64,000 bases of DNA from RCIO01 sp964629765 (GCA_964629765.1 CAZVTK010000003.1:40028-104027); one strand, 5' to 3'. Positions 9,190 through 18,783 are shown, counted from the first letter of the stretch. Notes: a model not told the origin generated them from the letters alone. Numbers and translations: made by a program.

Positions 9190-10131
9190 ATGATCCGTCT
9201 CCTCGCCCAGATCGTCGGCATCGCGATCTTCATCGGCGTCATCGCCGCGTTCGGCTATGCGGTCTCCCGGGACTGGGACCGCATATCGTCGCTTCCGCTG
9301 ACGCCGGTATCGGCCGCGGCGTTTGTCCTTTGCTCGTTCGTGTTCCTGGCGACGCAGGGCATGATCCTGCGCGAGGTCGTCAAGCCGTTCGGCATCGCGC
9401 TCGGCCAGGTCGAGGCGTTCGGCATCCTCGCTGCCACCTTCTTCGCCAACTATGTGCTGCCCTTCGTCGGGGTCGGCCTGCGGGGCGCCTATCTCTACCG
9501 CAGGCACGGGCTGACGGTAGGGCACTACCTGTCGACCAGCGTCGCGATCCTCATCGTCGAGCTGGTCGTCTATTTCACCGGCGCGGTGGCCGCGCTCGTC
9601 GCCATGAGCCTCGCCGGAATTGCGGTCAACCCCCTCATCTACGGCCTGTGCGTGCTCGGCCTGCTCGGCTGCGTGCTTGTCTTCGTGACGCCCATGTGGG
9701 TGGTGCCGCCGCAATTCGGCCTGCGCGGCTTCGCCGTGAAGGTTCGTGCAGGCATCGATTCGGTATTCGCCGATCACCGCGTCCTCGCCTGGACCGTCGT
9801 CCACACCGTAGCCGAATACCTGGCTTTCGTCGGCATGTTCGGCGTCGCGCTGCATCTGCTCGGCCTCCAGGTGCCGGTGGCAAGCTGGTTCGTGACGGCG
9901 TCGCTGACCGATCTCGCTTTCCTGTTCCGCCTCGCACCTGCCGCCGCCGGAACCTTCGAGGCGGCGGTCTATTACGGGCTGGCTACCTACGGCCCCACGC
10001 TCACGGATGCGCTCATCGTCTCGCTGATCGTGCGCCTGGCGCTCGCCGTCGTGTTCCTGCCGGCGGGCGGCGTGTTCTTCTGGTCGATGTTCCGCGGCGT
10101 GGTCGGACCGGCCGCCGGGCCGAGATCGTAG
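9190..10131 (+). CDS. Flippase-like / lysylphosphatidylglycerol synthase transmembrane domain protein
   Basis: About 313 residues, almost all hydrophobic, with seven to eight predicted membrane segments. The pattern (LCSFVFLATQGMILREVVKPFG, then FFANYVLPFVGVGLRGAYLYRRHG) matches the LPG_synthase_TM / UPF0104 family, several members of which sit in glycan loci. ATG 9190 was chosen because the upstream extension overlaps wbpG; the gene follows wbpG by 19 bases and is probably co-transcribed. Its biochemical role cannot be read from sequence. In this position a part in lipid-linked sugar handling is a reasonable guess. Confidence 0.7.
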   Translation: MIRLLAQIVGIAIFIGVIAAFGYAVSRDWDRISSLPLTPVSAAAFVLCSFVFLATQGMILREVVKPFGIALGQVEAFGILAATFFANYVLPFVGVGLRGAYLYRRHGLTVGHYLSTSVAILIVELVVYFTGAVAALVAMSLAGIAVNPLIYGLCVLGLLGCVLVFVTPMWVVPPQFGLRGFAVKVRAGIDSVFADHRVLAWTVVHTVAEYLAFVGMFGVALHLLGLQVPVASWFVTASLTDLAFLFRLAPAAAGTFEAAVYYGLATYGPTLTDALIVSLIVRLALAVVFLPAGGVFFWSMFRGVVGPAAGPRS

Positions 10132-10141
10132 GCGGACTCGC

Positions 10142-12583
10142 TCAGGCGCTTGCCGTCCGCCTGCCCCTGCGCCGTGTAGGCCAGCCCGCGACGGCGACCC
10201 CGCCGGCCAGAACCAGGAGAGCGACCGCCGCGACGGGGATGCTCCAGCGCAGATGCGCCGGCGCATAGGCGATCGTCACCTCGGAGCGTCCGGCCGGAAC
10301 CCATACGCCGCGCAGGGTGAAGTCGGTGCGCAGCACCTTGGCTGCGATCCCGTTCACCCGTGCGGCGAGCGTGGGATGATAGTTGTCGCCGACCACCAGC
10401 AGCGCCGGCCGGCTGGCTTCCACCGCAAAGGCCAGCGACCCGCTCAGCCGTTGCGTCAACTCGACCTTGCCGTCCAGCGGCTGGCCGTTCTGCGCCACCA
10501 GTTGCGCCGTCTCGTCGGCCGATAGCCCGCTGGCGTCCACATAGGCGAGCGCGGCGGGGTCGAAGCCGGCGCGCGACATCCCCTCATGGGCTTCGTCCAC
10601 CGTCGCCGTCGCTACGTTCGGCACCAGGAAGCCACGCCCGAGCGCCCCGGCATTCTCGAAGATCGCCAGGTCGCCGGAATGGACGAGCCGGTAGCGTTGG
10701 CGTCCGTCGGACAGCCGCAGCGCCTCGATGCGCTGGCGCGTCTCGCCCTCCGCGACGTTCGGGTTGGCTGTCAGGTAGCGTACGTCGAGCAGGTCGATGA
10801 CCGGCGAATCGAGCTTCGTCGTGTCATCGGCCGGGAACAGATATTGCGTGGCGTGGGCCGCGAACGCGTCCTTGTTGATGAGTTGGTAGAGCTTCTTGGT
10901 GTCGGCCGAGAAGAAGCCGCGACCGCCGACCGTGGCGATGGAGTGCCAGAGTGGCGTATCGGCGAGCATCGACGTCTCCAGCGACAGCAGCTTGCCGTCG
11001 CCGATGTTCTGCTTGACGAAGGCGATCGCGGGCGTCTCGGGATAGGCGAGCGCGGTCGGCACGGTGCGGTTGTAACCGTAGCCCATCTGCGCCATGTCGA
11101 GGCAGACGAAGGCGACGATGGCGATGGACAGGGACCCCCATTTCGTGCGCTTCCACGCTATCAGCAGCGCGGCCGCAAATGCCAGACCAAGCGCCGCCCC
11201 GCCGAGGTGGAGCGGCGAGGCTTCGGCGAAATGCGGCCATAGCGCCAGCACCAGCGCGAGGAAGACGAGGCCGGCACCGGCCAGCGCGATGCCGACGCGC
11301 CGCAGCGTCACCTGCGCCTGCCCGATCCTGTCGATGCCGAACGCGGCCATCATGCTCAGCGTGTAGATCAGCATCATGATCTGGTTGCTGGGGTGCGAGC
11401 CGCTCAGCACCGGAATGTGCCGGTAGACGAGATAGAGGAAGGTGGAGCTGAAGACGACCAGCAGCAGGTAGGCGGTGAAGCCGGTGAAGAAGATATACTC
11501 CTTCCGCCGGTCGGCCAGGAATAGCGACGCTGCGGCGGCCAGCAGCGGCAGGAGGCCGAAATAGACGCAGTTGCGCACCCAGTTGAAGCTCGTGGTGCCG
11601 TCGCCGAAAGCCCATGGCGCGAACATGGAGACGACGCTCTTCGGCGGCAGCCGGGCCGCCCAGTAGTTGTTGCGATAGTCGAAGTCGAGATCCTTCAGCA
11701 GATAGTTGTAGGTCTCGATCAGCGACGGCAGCATCAGCGTCGCAGCCAGGGCGCCGGCGACCGCGAGCCGCAGCATTGCCGCCCATGCACGCGCCGGGTT
11801 GGTCGCCATCCAGAACAGGACATAGGCCCCGTAGAGCGTGACGTGGTAGGCCATCGCCGGCGGGTAGCCGCTGGCATAGAGCGTGAAGATGGCGAGCGGC
11901 ATCAGCATCGTCCACAGCCACGATCCAGACATTGTCCGGTAGAGCCCGTACATCATGACCGGGGTCAGATAGTACATCGTACCTATGCCGTGGCCGAGGT
12001 TGCCCACCGCATACGAGCTGGCGATGAATGCCATGGCGCCTGTGCTCGCCGCCAGCAGCCCGACGCCCCATTCGCGCAGCAGCCGAACGAAGAAGTAGCC
12101 GCCGAGCAGGAACTTCAGCATGACCGTGACGCTGTAGGCGAATGCCGGCCCGACGAGGAGAATCGGTGCCAGCACGATGGGGCTCAGCATTTCATGCCGC
12201 GAGACCAGCAGCCACGGTACGCCGTTCTGCAGCAAGTCGGTGTAGACCGGCAGGTCGCCGCGGGCGATGGCATCGCGCAGCATGCCCATGCCGGGCGCCA
12301 TCTGGTCCATGATGTCGGACAGGATGTAGGAGCCGCCCTTCCAGCCGGCCGGCGCCGCGGCGGCCCACGGCCAATGGTAGAGCGCGAGGTCGAGCGGCAG
12401 CGGGACGTAGCCCAGGAATATCTTCCAGTAGAGGATCAGGAAATAGGCGAATAGCGGTGCTACGAGCAGCGCGGCGCTCCACGCTTCCGGCCCGGCGCCG
12501 ACGCGCGCCGCCGAACCTGAAGGATGGCGTGCCGCGGTTCCGGCAGCGTCACGTTGCGGCGGCGACTGCAACTCGGTCCCCAC
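10142..12583 (-). CDS. YfhO-like polytopic membrane protein
   Basis: 813 residues. The N-terminal 450 or so form about a dozen membrane segments, and the C-terminal 300 residues form a soluble, probably periplasmic, region. LPLDLALYHWPW near residue 60 resembles the first extracytoplasmic loop acidic motif of GT-C-fold proteins. YfhO in Gram-positive bacteria is a polyprenyl-phosphate-dependent glycosyltransferase, so sugar decoration of a surface polymer is inferred. Translation starts at GTG 12583, preceded by GGAGA at about -9. It ends 10 bases from the convergent flippase-like gene. Confidence 0.75.
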   Translation of the reverse strand: MGTELQSPPQRDAAGTAARHPSGSAARVGAGPEAWSAALLVAPLFAYFLILYWKIFLGYVPLPLDLALYHWPWAAAAPAGWKGGSYILSDIMDQMAPGMGMLRDAIARGDLPVYTDLLQNGVPWLLVSRHEMLSPIVLAPILLVGPAFAYSVTVMLKFLLGGYFFVRLLREWGVGLLAASTGAMAFIASSYAVGNLGHGIGTMYYLTPVMMYGLYRTMSGSWLWTMLMPLAIFTLYASGYPPAMAYHVTLYGAYVLFWMATNPARAWAAMLRLAVAGALAATLMLPSLIETYNYLLKDLDFDYRNNYWAARLPPKSVVSMFAPWAFGDGTTSFNWVRNCVYFGLLPLLAAAASLFLADRRKEYIFFTGFTAYLLLVVFSSTFLYLVYRHIPVLSGSHPSNQIMMLIYTLSMMAAFGIDRIGQAQVTLRRVGIALAGAGLVFLALVLALWPHFAEASPLHLGGAALGLAFAAALLIAWKRTKWGSLSIAIVAFVCLDMAQMGYGYNRTVPTALAYPETPAIAFVKQNIGDGKLLSLETSMLADTPLWHSIATVGGRGFFSADTKKLYQLINKDAFAAHATQYLFPADDTTKLDSPVIDLLDVRYLTANPNVAEGETRQRIEALRLSDGRQRYRLVHSGDLAIFENAGALGRGFLVPNVATATVDEAHEGMSRAGFDPAALAYVDASGLSADETAQLVAQNGQPLDGKVELTQRLSGSLAFAVEASRPALLVVGDNYHPTLAARVNGIAAKVLRTDFTLRGVWVPAGRSEVTIAYAPAHLRWSIPVAAVALLVLAGGVAVAGWPTRRRGRRTASA

Positions 12584-12901
12584 TAATGTTCTCCGGCACG
12601 TTCCTGATCGTCACGATGGCTTCCGCCTGCTCGCCCGAGGCGTACCAGCACGCCTTCGTCGTCGGCATATGTCGGAAATGCCACTCGAAGATCCATCTGG
12701 CGGTCTACAAGGCACTCAAAATGCGGCGGCCCGCCCCTTTCTCGCTTTCGGGGGAGACACCGGGCCCGTGCTGGCAAAAAAGGACGGGTCGCGCCGAAGG
12801 CCCCGCGTCGATCACTATCGTGGTGCCGTTGAGAACGAAGTCCGCGGCGGGTTCTCTGATCGAAGAGGCTGGAGGGGCGTCCACCCGGCGGCGTAGGCGA
12901 T
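12584..12901. other. Gap between methyltransferase and YfhO-like gene, no gene recognised
   Basis: About 318 bases separate two minus-strand genes. Short frames are open on both strands but match no family I recognise and have no good ribosome binding site. It probably carries the promoter of the YfhO-like gene. I see no strong hairpin or repeat in it. Confidence 0.4.
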
Positions 12902-13546
12902 TCACGCCCGCCCGAGATGTCTGGGGCGCCCGCTGAGCATCGTCCAGGGGGTCGGCTGGCGGACGTGTTCGACGTCGATATATTTGCTCACCGTCTCGAC
13001 GAAGCTGCGGGTGGACCAGTGATTGAGGTGGCCGGGCGTGTTGCCCCACGCACCCAGATATTTCAGCCGGGACATGTTCAGGATACGCCACAGCGGCTCG
13101 CGCGGCACGCTGAGTATGACATGGCCGGTGGAAACCGAGGCGATCTTCTTCAGGGCCAGCTCCGGATCATCGAGATGCTCCAGCACCTCGCAGCAGACGA
13201 TCAGGCTCGCCGAATCCACGGCAGGATCGAGCTCGTAGATGCTGCGCCGGACATATTTGATGTCCAAGTTTGCGGCCTCCGTCTGCGACCGTGCGACGTC
13301 CAGACGCTCTTCGTCGAAGTCGCTGCCGCGCACGTCGAATCCCTGCCGCTTCAACAGGCCGGTCAATTGCCCCTCACCGCAGCCGACCTCGTGCACGTCC
13401 TTGGCGCCGGTCTTTGCCGCGAGCTCGGAAAAGCTGCGAAGGAAACCATTTACCAGCGCGCGTGAAATCGGGTTGCGCGACTGATATTTTGGCGCCGAGA
13501 CGTCCCCTTTGAAGATATGTTCATACGCAACGTTTCCGGCACTCAT
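12902..13546 (-). CDS. Class I SAM-dependent methyltransferase
   Basis: 214 residues with a Rossmann-type methyltransferase fold: motif I VHEVGCGEGQLTG, acidic loop GSDFDEERL, and motif IV region ASLIVCCEVLEHLDDPE. The C-terminal half has LSVPREPLWRILNMSR and GHLNHWSTRSF, seen in methyltransferases of glycan loci. I chose ATG 13546, which has a purine-rich GGAAGACGGGA in front; the open frame extends about 94 residues further upstream but that part overlaps the divergent promoter region. The substrate is unknown; methylation of a sugar or of a lipid-linked intermediate is likely from context. Confidence 0.82.
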   Translation of the reverse strand: MSAGNVAYEHIFKGDVSAPKYQSRNPISRALVNGFLRSFSELAAKTGAKDVHEVGCGEGQLTGLLKRQGFDVRGSDFDEERLDVARSQTEAANLDIKYVRRSIYELDPAVDSASLIVCCEVLEHLDDPELALKKIASVSTGHVILSVPREPLWRILNMSRLKYLGAWGNTPGHLNHWSTRSFVETVSKYIDVEHVRQPTPWTMLSGRPRHLGRA

Positions 13547-13736
13547 TCCCGTCTTCCGTGACGATGGATCGTGGACCTCTATCCCACTTTTCACCGTAGA
13601 CCTCAAGGGCGCCCACCTCCTCGCCGAAGCGGCGCCGATGCGCGGGAGCGTCCCCTTCTTCAACGGGCTCACGGGCTTTCCCGTTGCGGTCCGGCATCGG
13701 CATCGGTATAGGCCACCGCATCGACGGGGAGTTCCA
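13547..13736. promoter_or_regulatory. Divergent promoter region between methyltransferase and glycosyltransferase
   Basis: 190 bases between divergent starts. It should carry promoters for both genes, but I could not assign -35/-10 boxes. The ribosome binding site GGGGAG just before 13737 supports the chosen glycosyltransferase start. Confidence 0.35.
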
Positions 13737-14753
13737 ATGGGCGAGTTGCCGATGCATATCGCGAAGCCGACGGATTCGGACATCGATCCGGAGTTGCTGG
13801 CGCTCTTCCGGAACTCGAAAATCTGCATCGTCGTCCCGGCTCACAACGAGGAGCGGAACCTCGCGACCGTAATCCGCACCATTCCCGATTATTGCACCGC
13901 GATCGTCGTCGTCGACGATCTGAGCACGGACGATACGTCCGCGATCGCCGAGCGCGAGCGCGAGACGGATCCGCGCGTCGTGCTCATCCGCCACGAGGTC
14001 AATCAGGGTGTCGGCGGCGCGATCGCCAGCGGCTATGAGTGGGCGCGCGACAACGGCATGGACTGCGCCGTCGTCATGGCCGGTGATGCGCAGATGGATC
14101 CGGCCGAGCTGCCGACGCTGCTCGCGCCCTGCCTGCGCGACGGCGTCAACTACGTGAAGGGCAACCGCCTGATCTACCAGCAGTCGCGCCACATCATCCC
14201 CGGCATACGCTTCTTCGGCAATTCGGCGCTTTCCCTCTTCACCAAGTTCGCCTCCGGATACTGGCATATCAGCGACAGCCAGTGCGGCTATACGGTCGTG
14301 GACAAGAAGGTCTTGAATCTGATCGACTGGAAGAAGATGTATCGCCGCTACGGGCAGCCGAACGACCTGCTCGTGTCGCTGAACATCCAGAATTTCACCG
14401 TCAAGGATGTCCCGGTGAGACCCATATACGGCGTCGGGGAGGTGAGCGGCATCAAGATCAAGCGGGTCATCTTCACGATCTCCCGCGTGCTCGTCCGGCG
14501 CGGCCTGGAGCGGCTCTTCCTCAAATATGTCGTGTATGATTTCAACCCCCTGGTCTTCTTCTTCTTGTTCAGCATGCTGAATGCCGTGATGGCGCTCTTC
14601 TTCTTCATCAACGTCCTCGTGGTGTGGATTTCCACCGGCGAAGCGCCGATCCTCAGCACGTTGTCGTTCCTCTTCACCGTCGGCTTCTGCTTCAACAGCC
14701 TGTTCTTCGCCATGTGGATGGATATGGAGGCGAACAAGGCGTTGAAGCGCTGA
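13737..14753 (+). CDS. Family 2 glycosyltransferase, dolichol-phosphate-mannose-synthase type, membrane anchored
   Basis: 338 residues. The N-terminal GT-A domain has ICIVVPAHNEERNL, VVVDDLSTDDTS, NQGVGGAIASGYEWA and the metal-binding-type MAGDAQMDP. The middle SDSQCGYTV segment is typical of DPM/ArnC-like enzymes. Two or three membrane spans follow near the C-terminus. This type usually moves a sugar from a nucleotide donor to polyprenyl phosphate or directly to a lipid-linked glycan. ATG 13737 is preceded by GGGGAG. A YdcF-like gene follows after 26 bases. Confidence 0.86.
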   Translation: MGELPMHIAKPTDSDIDPELLALFRNSKICIVVPAHNEERNLATVIRTIPDYCTAIVVVDDLSTDDTSAIAERERETDPRVVLIRHEVNQGVGGAIASGYEWARDNGMDCAVVMAGDAQMDPAELPTLLAPCLRDGVNYVKGNRLIYQQSRHIIPGIRFFGNSALSLFTKFASGYWHISDSQCGYTVVDKKVLNLIDWKKMYRRYGQPNDLLVSLNIQNFTVKDVPVRPIYGVGEVSGIKIKRVIFTISRVLVRRGLERLFLKYVVYDFNPLVFFFLFSMLNAVMALFFFINVLVVWISTGEAPILSTLSFLFTVGFCFNSLFFAMWMDMEANKALKR

Positions 14754-14779
14754 CGGCAGCGTTGGCATTGCGCCCGGCA

Positions 14780-15400
14780 ATGCGCTCCCGCCGGTGGGCA
14801 TGGCTGGTCCCGGGCTTCGTTGCGGCCGACCTCGTCGTGTCCACGGCTGTCTGGTTCGCCTCCCCCGCCTTTGTCGAGCGCTGGGACGGGACCTGCCGGC
14901 AAGGGACCGCTCTGGTGGTTTTCTTCGGCGGCGAGAACAGCCACACGATCTCGCGTGTGGACGTGGCGGCTGCGGCGCTCGCGACCTGCCCGCAGCTCGA
15001 AGCCTATCTCGTCGGCGGCGCTCGCCCGCTGCGCTCCACATTCGGCTCGGAACAGATGAAGACGATGCTGGAAAACGCGGGGATCGCGGGAGGCCGGCTT
15101 TTCACGGAGAAGGCATCCTACGATTCAGTCGGGAATGTCAAAGCCATGTTCGAGCTGGCCGCAGCGCGGGGCCTGCAGGACCTCGTGATGGTCAGCGATC
15201 CGCTTCACCTGATCAGGCTTGCGCGCCAGTCTCGCGGGCACGCGATGCAGGGGAGCTACCGGATCTCGGGTCTGCCGGCATGGCCGGGCCACGATCCGCT
15301 CGCCTTCTGGTGGCGGCCGAACCACGAGGCGCTCGCCTGGCTTCTGTGGATGTTGCCCGAGGAGGTTTTCGCGCGGATCATACGCTTTTTCCGCAGCTAG
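14780..15400 (+). CDS. YdcF-like (DUF218) membrane-anchored protein
   Basis: 206 residues with one N-terminal membrane segment followed by the DUF218 fold: ALVVFFGGENSHTISRVDVA, YLVGGARPLR, SYDSVGNVKAMF and VMVSDPLHLIR. YdcF/SanA/ElyC proteins affect envelope glycans in enterobacteria, but their reaction is not established. It lies 26 bases after a glycosyltransferase and probably shares its transcript. No clear ribosome binding site precedes ATG 14780, so TTG starts a few codons upstream are possible. It ends 18 bases from the convergent wbpD. Confidence 0.75.
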   Translation: MRSRRWAWLVPGFVAADLVVSTAVWFASPAFVERWDGTCRQGTALVVFFGGENSHTISRVDVAAAALATCPQLEAYLVGGARPLRSTFGSEQMKTMLENAGIAGGRLFTEKASYDSVGNVKAMFELAAARGLQDLVMVSDPLHLIRLARQSRGHAMQGSYRISGLPAWPGHDPLAFWWRPNHEALAWLLWMLPEEVFARIIRFFRS

Positions 15401-15418
15401 CTGTCCAGACACACGGCT

Positions 15419-15985
15419 CTAGGCAACGAGCGCGAGGGTGTCCTGGCCGCGCAGCGCGTAGCGTTCGCCCGTGCGCGGGCAGACGAGGTCCGCGCCGAGT
15501 ATCTCGCCGGCGCGCGACACCCAGCCCTTGCGCCGGGCCGGAACGCCCACCATCAGCGCGTAGGCCGGCACGTCCCTGGTCACGACCGCGCCGGCCGCGA
15601 TCAGGCAGTATTCGCCGAGCTCCACCCCGCACACGATCGTCGCGTTGGCGCCGATCGAGGCGCCGCGGCGAACGAGCGTGCGCCGGAACTCATCCTTGCG
15701 CTCGACTTCGGCGCGCGGGTTGATGACGTTGGTGAACACGCAGGACGGACCGCAAAACACGCCCTGCTCGAGCTCCACGCCCTTGTAGAGAGAGACGTTG
15801 TTCTGGATCTTGCAGTTGTCGCCGACCGCGACATCGGGGCCGATCACCACGTTCTGGCCGATCGAGCAGCGCTCTCCGAGCGTCGAACCCTTCAGAATAT
15901 GGCTGAAGTGCCAGATCTTGGTGCCCGCTCCGATGGCGACGCCGTCGTCGACATAGGAGCTCTCGTGAACGAAATAATCCGCCAT
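15419..15985 (-). CDS. wbpD: UDP-2-acetamido-3-amino-2,3-dideoxy-glucuronate N-acetyltransferase (WbpD-like)
   Basis: 188-residue left-handed beta-helix acetyltransferase. Hexapeptide repeats run through most of the protein (IGAGTKIWHFSHI, IGQNVVIGPDVAVGDNCKIQNN, GASIGANATIVCGVELGEY), ending in AGAVVTRDVPAYALMVGVPAR. KIWHFSHI and the FTNVINPRA segment are typical of WbpD. The enzyme acetylates the 3-amino group made by WbpE, giving UDP-2,3-diacetamido-2,3-dideoxyglucuronate. ATG 15985 has AGGA just upstream. It diverges from wbpB, whose product works two steps earlier. Confidence 0.88.
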   Translation of the reverse strand: MADYFVHESSYVDDGVAIGAGTKIWHFSHILKGSTLGERCSIGQNVVIGPDVAVGDNCKIQNNVSLYKGVELEQGVFCGPSCVFTNVINPRAEVERKDEFRRTLVRRGASIGANATIVCGVELGEYCLIAAGAVVTRDVPAYALMVGVPARRKGWVSRAGEILGADLVCPRTGERYALRGQDTLALVA

Positions 15986-16314
15986 CGTCCTACCCGTACT
16001 ACCTTCCGCCGCTTCGGACCTTCCGCCAGCGCCGCGTCCGCCGGCGAGGTGTTCAGTTCCCGCATCCGGTGGATTGGAGCGACAATGAATCGCTCCGGAT
16101 CTGGACCATCGATTTCCGCGACGGCCTTTCCGGCCGCGCGCCGGACCGGTGGCTCGAGGTTCCGGCACGGACGTTCGATCGGGCAGCCGGCGCACGCTGG
16201 GCCTATCGTAGCCGCCCGGCGCTGTCCAGTCCTGCCGCCGTGCCCCATCTGGACAGGCCGACGGCGATCGGCTATCGGCCGCCCCTGATCCGAAACCAGA
16301 AGGGGTTGAAGACC
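15986..16314. promoter_or_regulatory. Divergent wbpD/wbpB intergenic region with short hairpin
   Basis: About 329 bases between divergent wbpD and wbpB, presumably carrying both promoters. A small inverted repeat GGAGCG (16076-16081) / CGCTCC (16091-16096) surrounds a 9-base loop and could be an operator or RNA hairpin. Open frames on both strands extend into this stretch but show no family features. Confidence 0.35.
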
Positions 16315-17277
16315 ATGGCCTCGATCGCCCATGTCGGGCACGGCTATTGGGGCCGCAACATCGCTCGCAATTTCTTTGAGCTCGGCCATCTGGCCGCCGT
16401 CGTGGACCAGGATCCGGCAGCGGCCGAAGCCGCGGCCAAAGCCTATGGCGTGCGCGCGGCCGGCCTGGAGGACGTGCTCGCCGATCCCGGCATCGAGGGG
16501 CTTTCCTTCGCCTCGCCGGCGAGCCTGCACTACGCTCATGCCAAGGCTGCGCTGGAGGCCGGCAAGCATGTCTTCGTCGAGAAGCCGCTGGCTCTCGACA
16601 TCGCGGAAGCGCAGGAGCTTTGCCGGATCGCCGGCCAGCGCGGCCTCACGCTCATGGTCGGCCACCTGCTTCAGTACCACCCTGCCTATCTGCGCCTGCG
16701 CGAGATGGTCGCGGCGGGCGAGCTCGGCCGGCTGCTCCACATCTATTCCAACCGCCTCTCGCTCGGGAAGTTCCGGGCCGAGGAAAACGTGCTGTGGTCC
16801 TTCGCCCCGCACGACATCTCCATGATCCTCGGCCTCACCGGGGAGGAGCCGGAGCATGTCTCGGCGCAGGGCAACGTCTCGTTCACGCCCGGCGTCGCGG
16901 ATCTCGTCAGCGTCCAGATGCGCTTTCCCGGCGGCGTGCGCGCCCATGTGCTGGCCTCGTGGATGCACCCTTTCAAGGAGCAGCGCCTGGTTGTCATCGG
17001 CGAAAAGGCCATGGCCGTATTCGAGGACAGCCAGCCCGAATGGGAGGACAAGCTGCTCGTCTACCGCCACGGCTTCGACAGGAGCGGCGCCGCCCCGGTT
17101 CCCGCCAAGGCGGAGGCCGAGAAGATCGTCGTCCCGAAGGCTGAGCCCCTCAGAGAGGAATGCCGGCATTTCGTGACCTGCATCGAGACGGGCGCGCGCG
17201 CCAGGACGGACGGCAGCGAGGGCCTGGGCGTGCTGCGCGTGCTGGACAGGGCCGAACGGGCACTTGCCGGGACCTGA
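16315..17277 (+). CDS. wbpB: UDP-N-acetyl-2-amino-2-deoxyglucuronate 3-dehydrogenase (Gfo/Idh/MocA family, WbpB-like)
   Basis: 320 residues. The N-terminal Rossmann domain begins ASIAHVGHGYWGRNIARNF, followed by the family motif EKPLAL near residue 90 and GHLLQYHPAYLRLRE near 118. GYWG with a following RN is characteristic of the WbpB subgroup. It oxidises C3 of the UDP-GlcNAc uronate so that WbpE can aminate it. ATG 16315 follows an AGGGG stretch. The gene lies between wbpD (divergent) and wbpA (same strand, 207 bases downstream), so steps 1, 2 and 4 of the pathway are adjacent. Confidence 0.88.
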   Translation: MASIAHVGHGYWGRNIARNFFELGHLAAVVDQDPAAAEAAAKAYGVRAAGLEDVLADPGIEGLSFASPASLHYAHAKAALEAGKHVFVEKPLALDIAEAQELCRIAGQRGLTLMVGHLLQYHPAYLRLREMVAAGELGRLLHIYSNRLSLGKFRAEENVLWSFAPHDISMILGLTGEEPEHVSAQGNVSFTPGVADLVSVQMRFPGGVRAHVLASWMHPFKEQRLVVIGEKAMAVFEDSQPEWEDKLLVYRHGFDRSGAAPVPAKAEAEKIVVPKAEPLREECRHFVTCIETGARARTDGSEGLGVLRVLDRAERALAGT

Positions 17278-17484
17278 CGGCGCCGGCGAGCGCCGCCGAA
17301 GCGGCATGGCGCGGGCAAGCCGCCCGCGTCCGTAAGGTTCCCGGCGTTTTTTCGTGAAGCGCGCCTTGGGCGGAACCCGCGCGTGTATGGGCGGCTGTTC
17401 GCCGGAATGAATAAATGACCGTTGCAGGAGGCGTCCTGTTGGTCGTAAAAGCCGCTACACCTTCTCAACATCCGGGATGTCTTG
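17278..17484. other. wbpB-wbpA intergenic region
   Basis: 207 bases. A GC-rich hairpin, GCGGGC-AAGCC-GCCCGC near 17310-17327, is followed about 20 bases later by a T6 run at 17347-17352. The spacing is too long for a textbook intrinsic terminator. The remainder may carry a wbpA promoter. Confidence 0.3.
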
Positions 17485-18783
17485 ATGGGTTTTCGCGACA
17501 GGCTGGTCGCCGGAAAGGCCGTGACCGGCATCATCGGGCTGGGCTATGTCGGCATTCCGCTGGCCTTGCGTTTCCACGAGGTCGGTCTTCCGGTCATCGG
17601 CTTCGACATCGACCCGGACCGCGTCAGGACGCTTAACGCCGGCAGGAGTCCGATCCGCCACATCGCCGGTGACGCCATCGCGTCGATGGTGGCAGGCGGC
17701 TTCGCGGCCACCGACGACTTCTCGCGCATCGGCGAAGCCGACGCGATCGTCATCTGCGTGCCCACGCCCCTGAGCCGGCACCGCGAGCCGGACCTGTCCT
17801 TCATCGTCAGCACGATGCAGACGATTGCCCCGCATCTGCGCGCGGGCCAGATGCTGTCGCTGGAAAGCACGACCTGGCCGGGCACCACCGCCGAGGTGCT
17901 GCTGCCCTTCATCGAGAAGCGCGGCTTCACCGTCGGCGAGGATTTCTTTCTGGTCTACTCGCCCGAGCGCGAGGATCCCGGCAATCCGGATTTCAGCACG
18001 CGCTCCATCCCCAAGATCGTCGGAGGGATGACGCCGGCCTGCCGCGAGATGGGCGAGCTGTTCTACCGGAATGCGGTGGACCGGGTCGTGCCGGTCTCCT
18101 CCACCCAGGTTGCGGAACTGACCAAGCTGCTGGAGAACATCCACCGCTCGGTCAATATCGGCCTCGTCAACGAGATGAAGATGATCGCCGACAGGATGGG
18201 CATCGACATCTTCGAGGTGATCGAGGCGGCCGCGACCAAGCCCTTCGGCTTCACGCCCTATTATCCGGGGCCGGGCCTGGGCGGCCACTGCATCCCGATC
18301 GATCCGTTCTACCTGACGTGGAAGGCGCGCGAATACGGGCTTTCGACCCATTTCATCGAGCTTGCCGGCGAGATCAACCGCGAAATGCCGCAATGGGTGG
18401 TCGCCCGGATCGCCGACGCGCTGAACGGGCGCCAGAAGGCTCTCAAGGGCAGCCGCATCCTCGCGCTCGGCATCGCCTACAAGCGCGACGTGGACGACAT
18501 GCGCGAATCGCCCTCCGTGATGGTGATGGAAATCCTGCGCGACCGGGGAGCCGTCGTCGACTATTCGGACCCCAACGTGCCGGTCTTCCCGAAGATGCGC
18601 GAGCACCGCTTCGACCTCGCCTCGGTGGAACTGACGCCGGAGAGCCTGGCCTCCTACGACTGCGCGGTGCTGCTGACCGATCATTCCGCCTTCGACTACG
18701 ACCTGATCCTCGACCACGCGAATCTCATCGTCGACACGAGGGGCAAGTACCGAAAGCCCAGCGGGAAGGTGGTCAAGGCATAG
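17485..18783 (+). CDS. wbpA: UDP-N-acetyl-D-glucosamine 6-dehydrogenase (WbpA-like nucleotide sugar dehydrogenase)
   Basis: 432 residues of the UDP-glucose/UDP-GlcNAc dehydrogenase family. The NAD-binding motif is IIGLGYVGIPLA, followed by CVPTPLS. The catalytic Cys is C269 in GGHCIPIDP, and the third domain contains LGIAYKRDVDDMRESPS. ESTTWPGTT and SPEREDPGN fit the WbpA/WbpO branch acting on N-acetylated sugars. It catalyses the NAD-dependent double oxidation at C6 that starts the diacetamido-uronate pathway. ATG 17485 was chosen; a TTG lies one codon upstream. Confidence 0.9.
   Translation: MGFRDRLVAGKAVTGIIGLGYVGIPLALRFHEVGLPVIGFDIDPDRVRTLNAGRSPIRHIAGDAIASMVAGGFAATDDFSRIGEADAIVICVPTPLSRHREPDLSFIVSTMQTIAPHLRAGQMLSLESTTWPGTTAEVLLPFIEKRGFTVGEDFFLVYSPEREDPGNPDFSTRSIPKIVGGMTPACREMGELFYRNAVDRVVPVSSTQVAELTKLLENIHRSVNIGLVNEMKMIADRMGIDIFEVIEAAATKPFGFTPYYPGPGLGGHCIPIDPFYLTWKAREYGLSTHFIELAGEINREMPQWVVARIADALNGRQKALKGSRILALGIAYKRDVDDMRESPSVMVMEILRDRGAVVDYSDPNVPVFPKMREHRFDLASVELTPESLASYDCAVLLTDHSAFDYDLILDHANLIVDTRGKYRKPSGKVVKA

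Noticed and set aside
16069..16314. Upstream extension of wbpB by about 80 codons
   Set aside because: The Rossmann fold begins immediately after ATG 16315, and the extension shows no conserved features.
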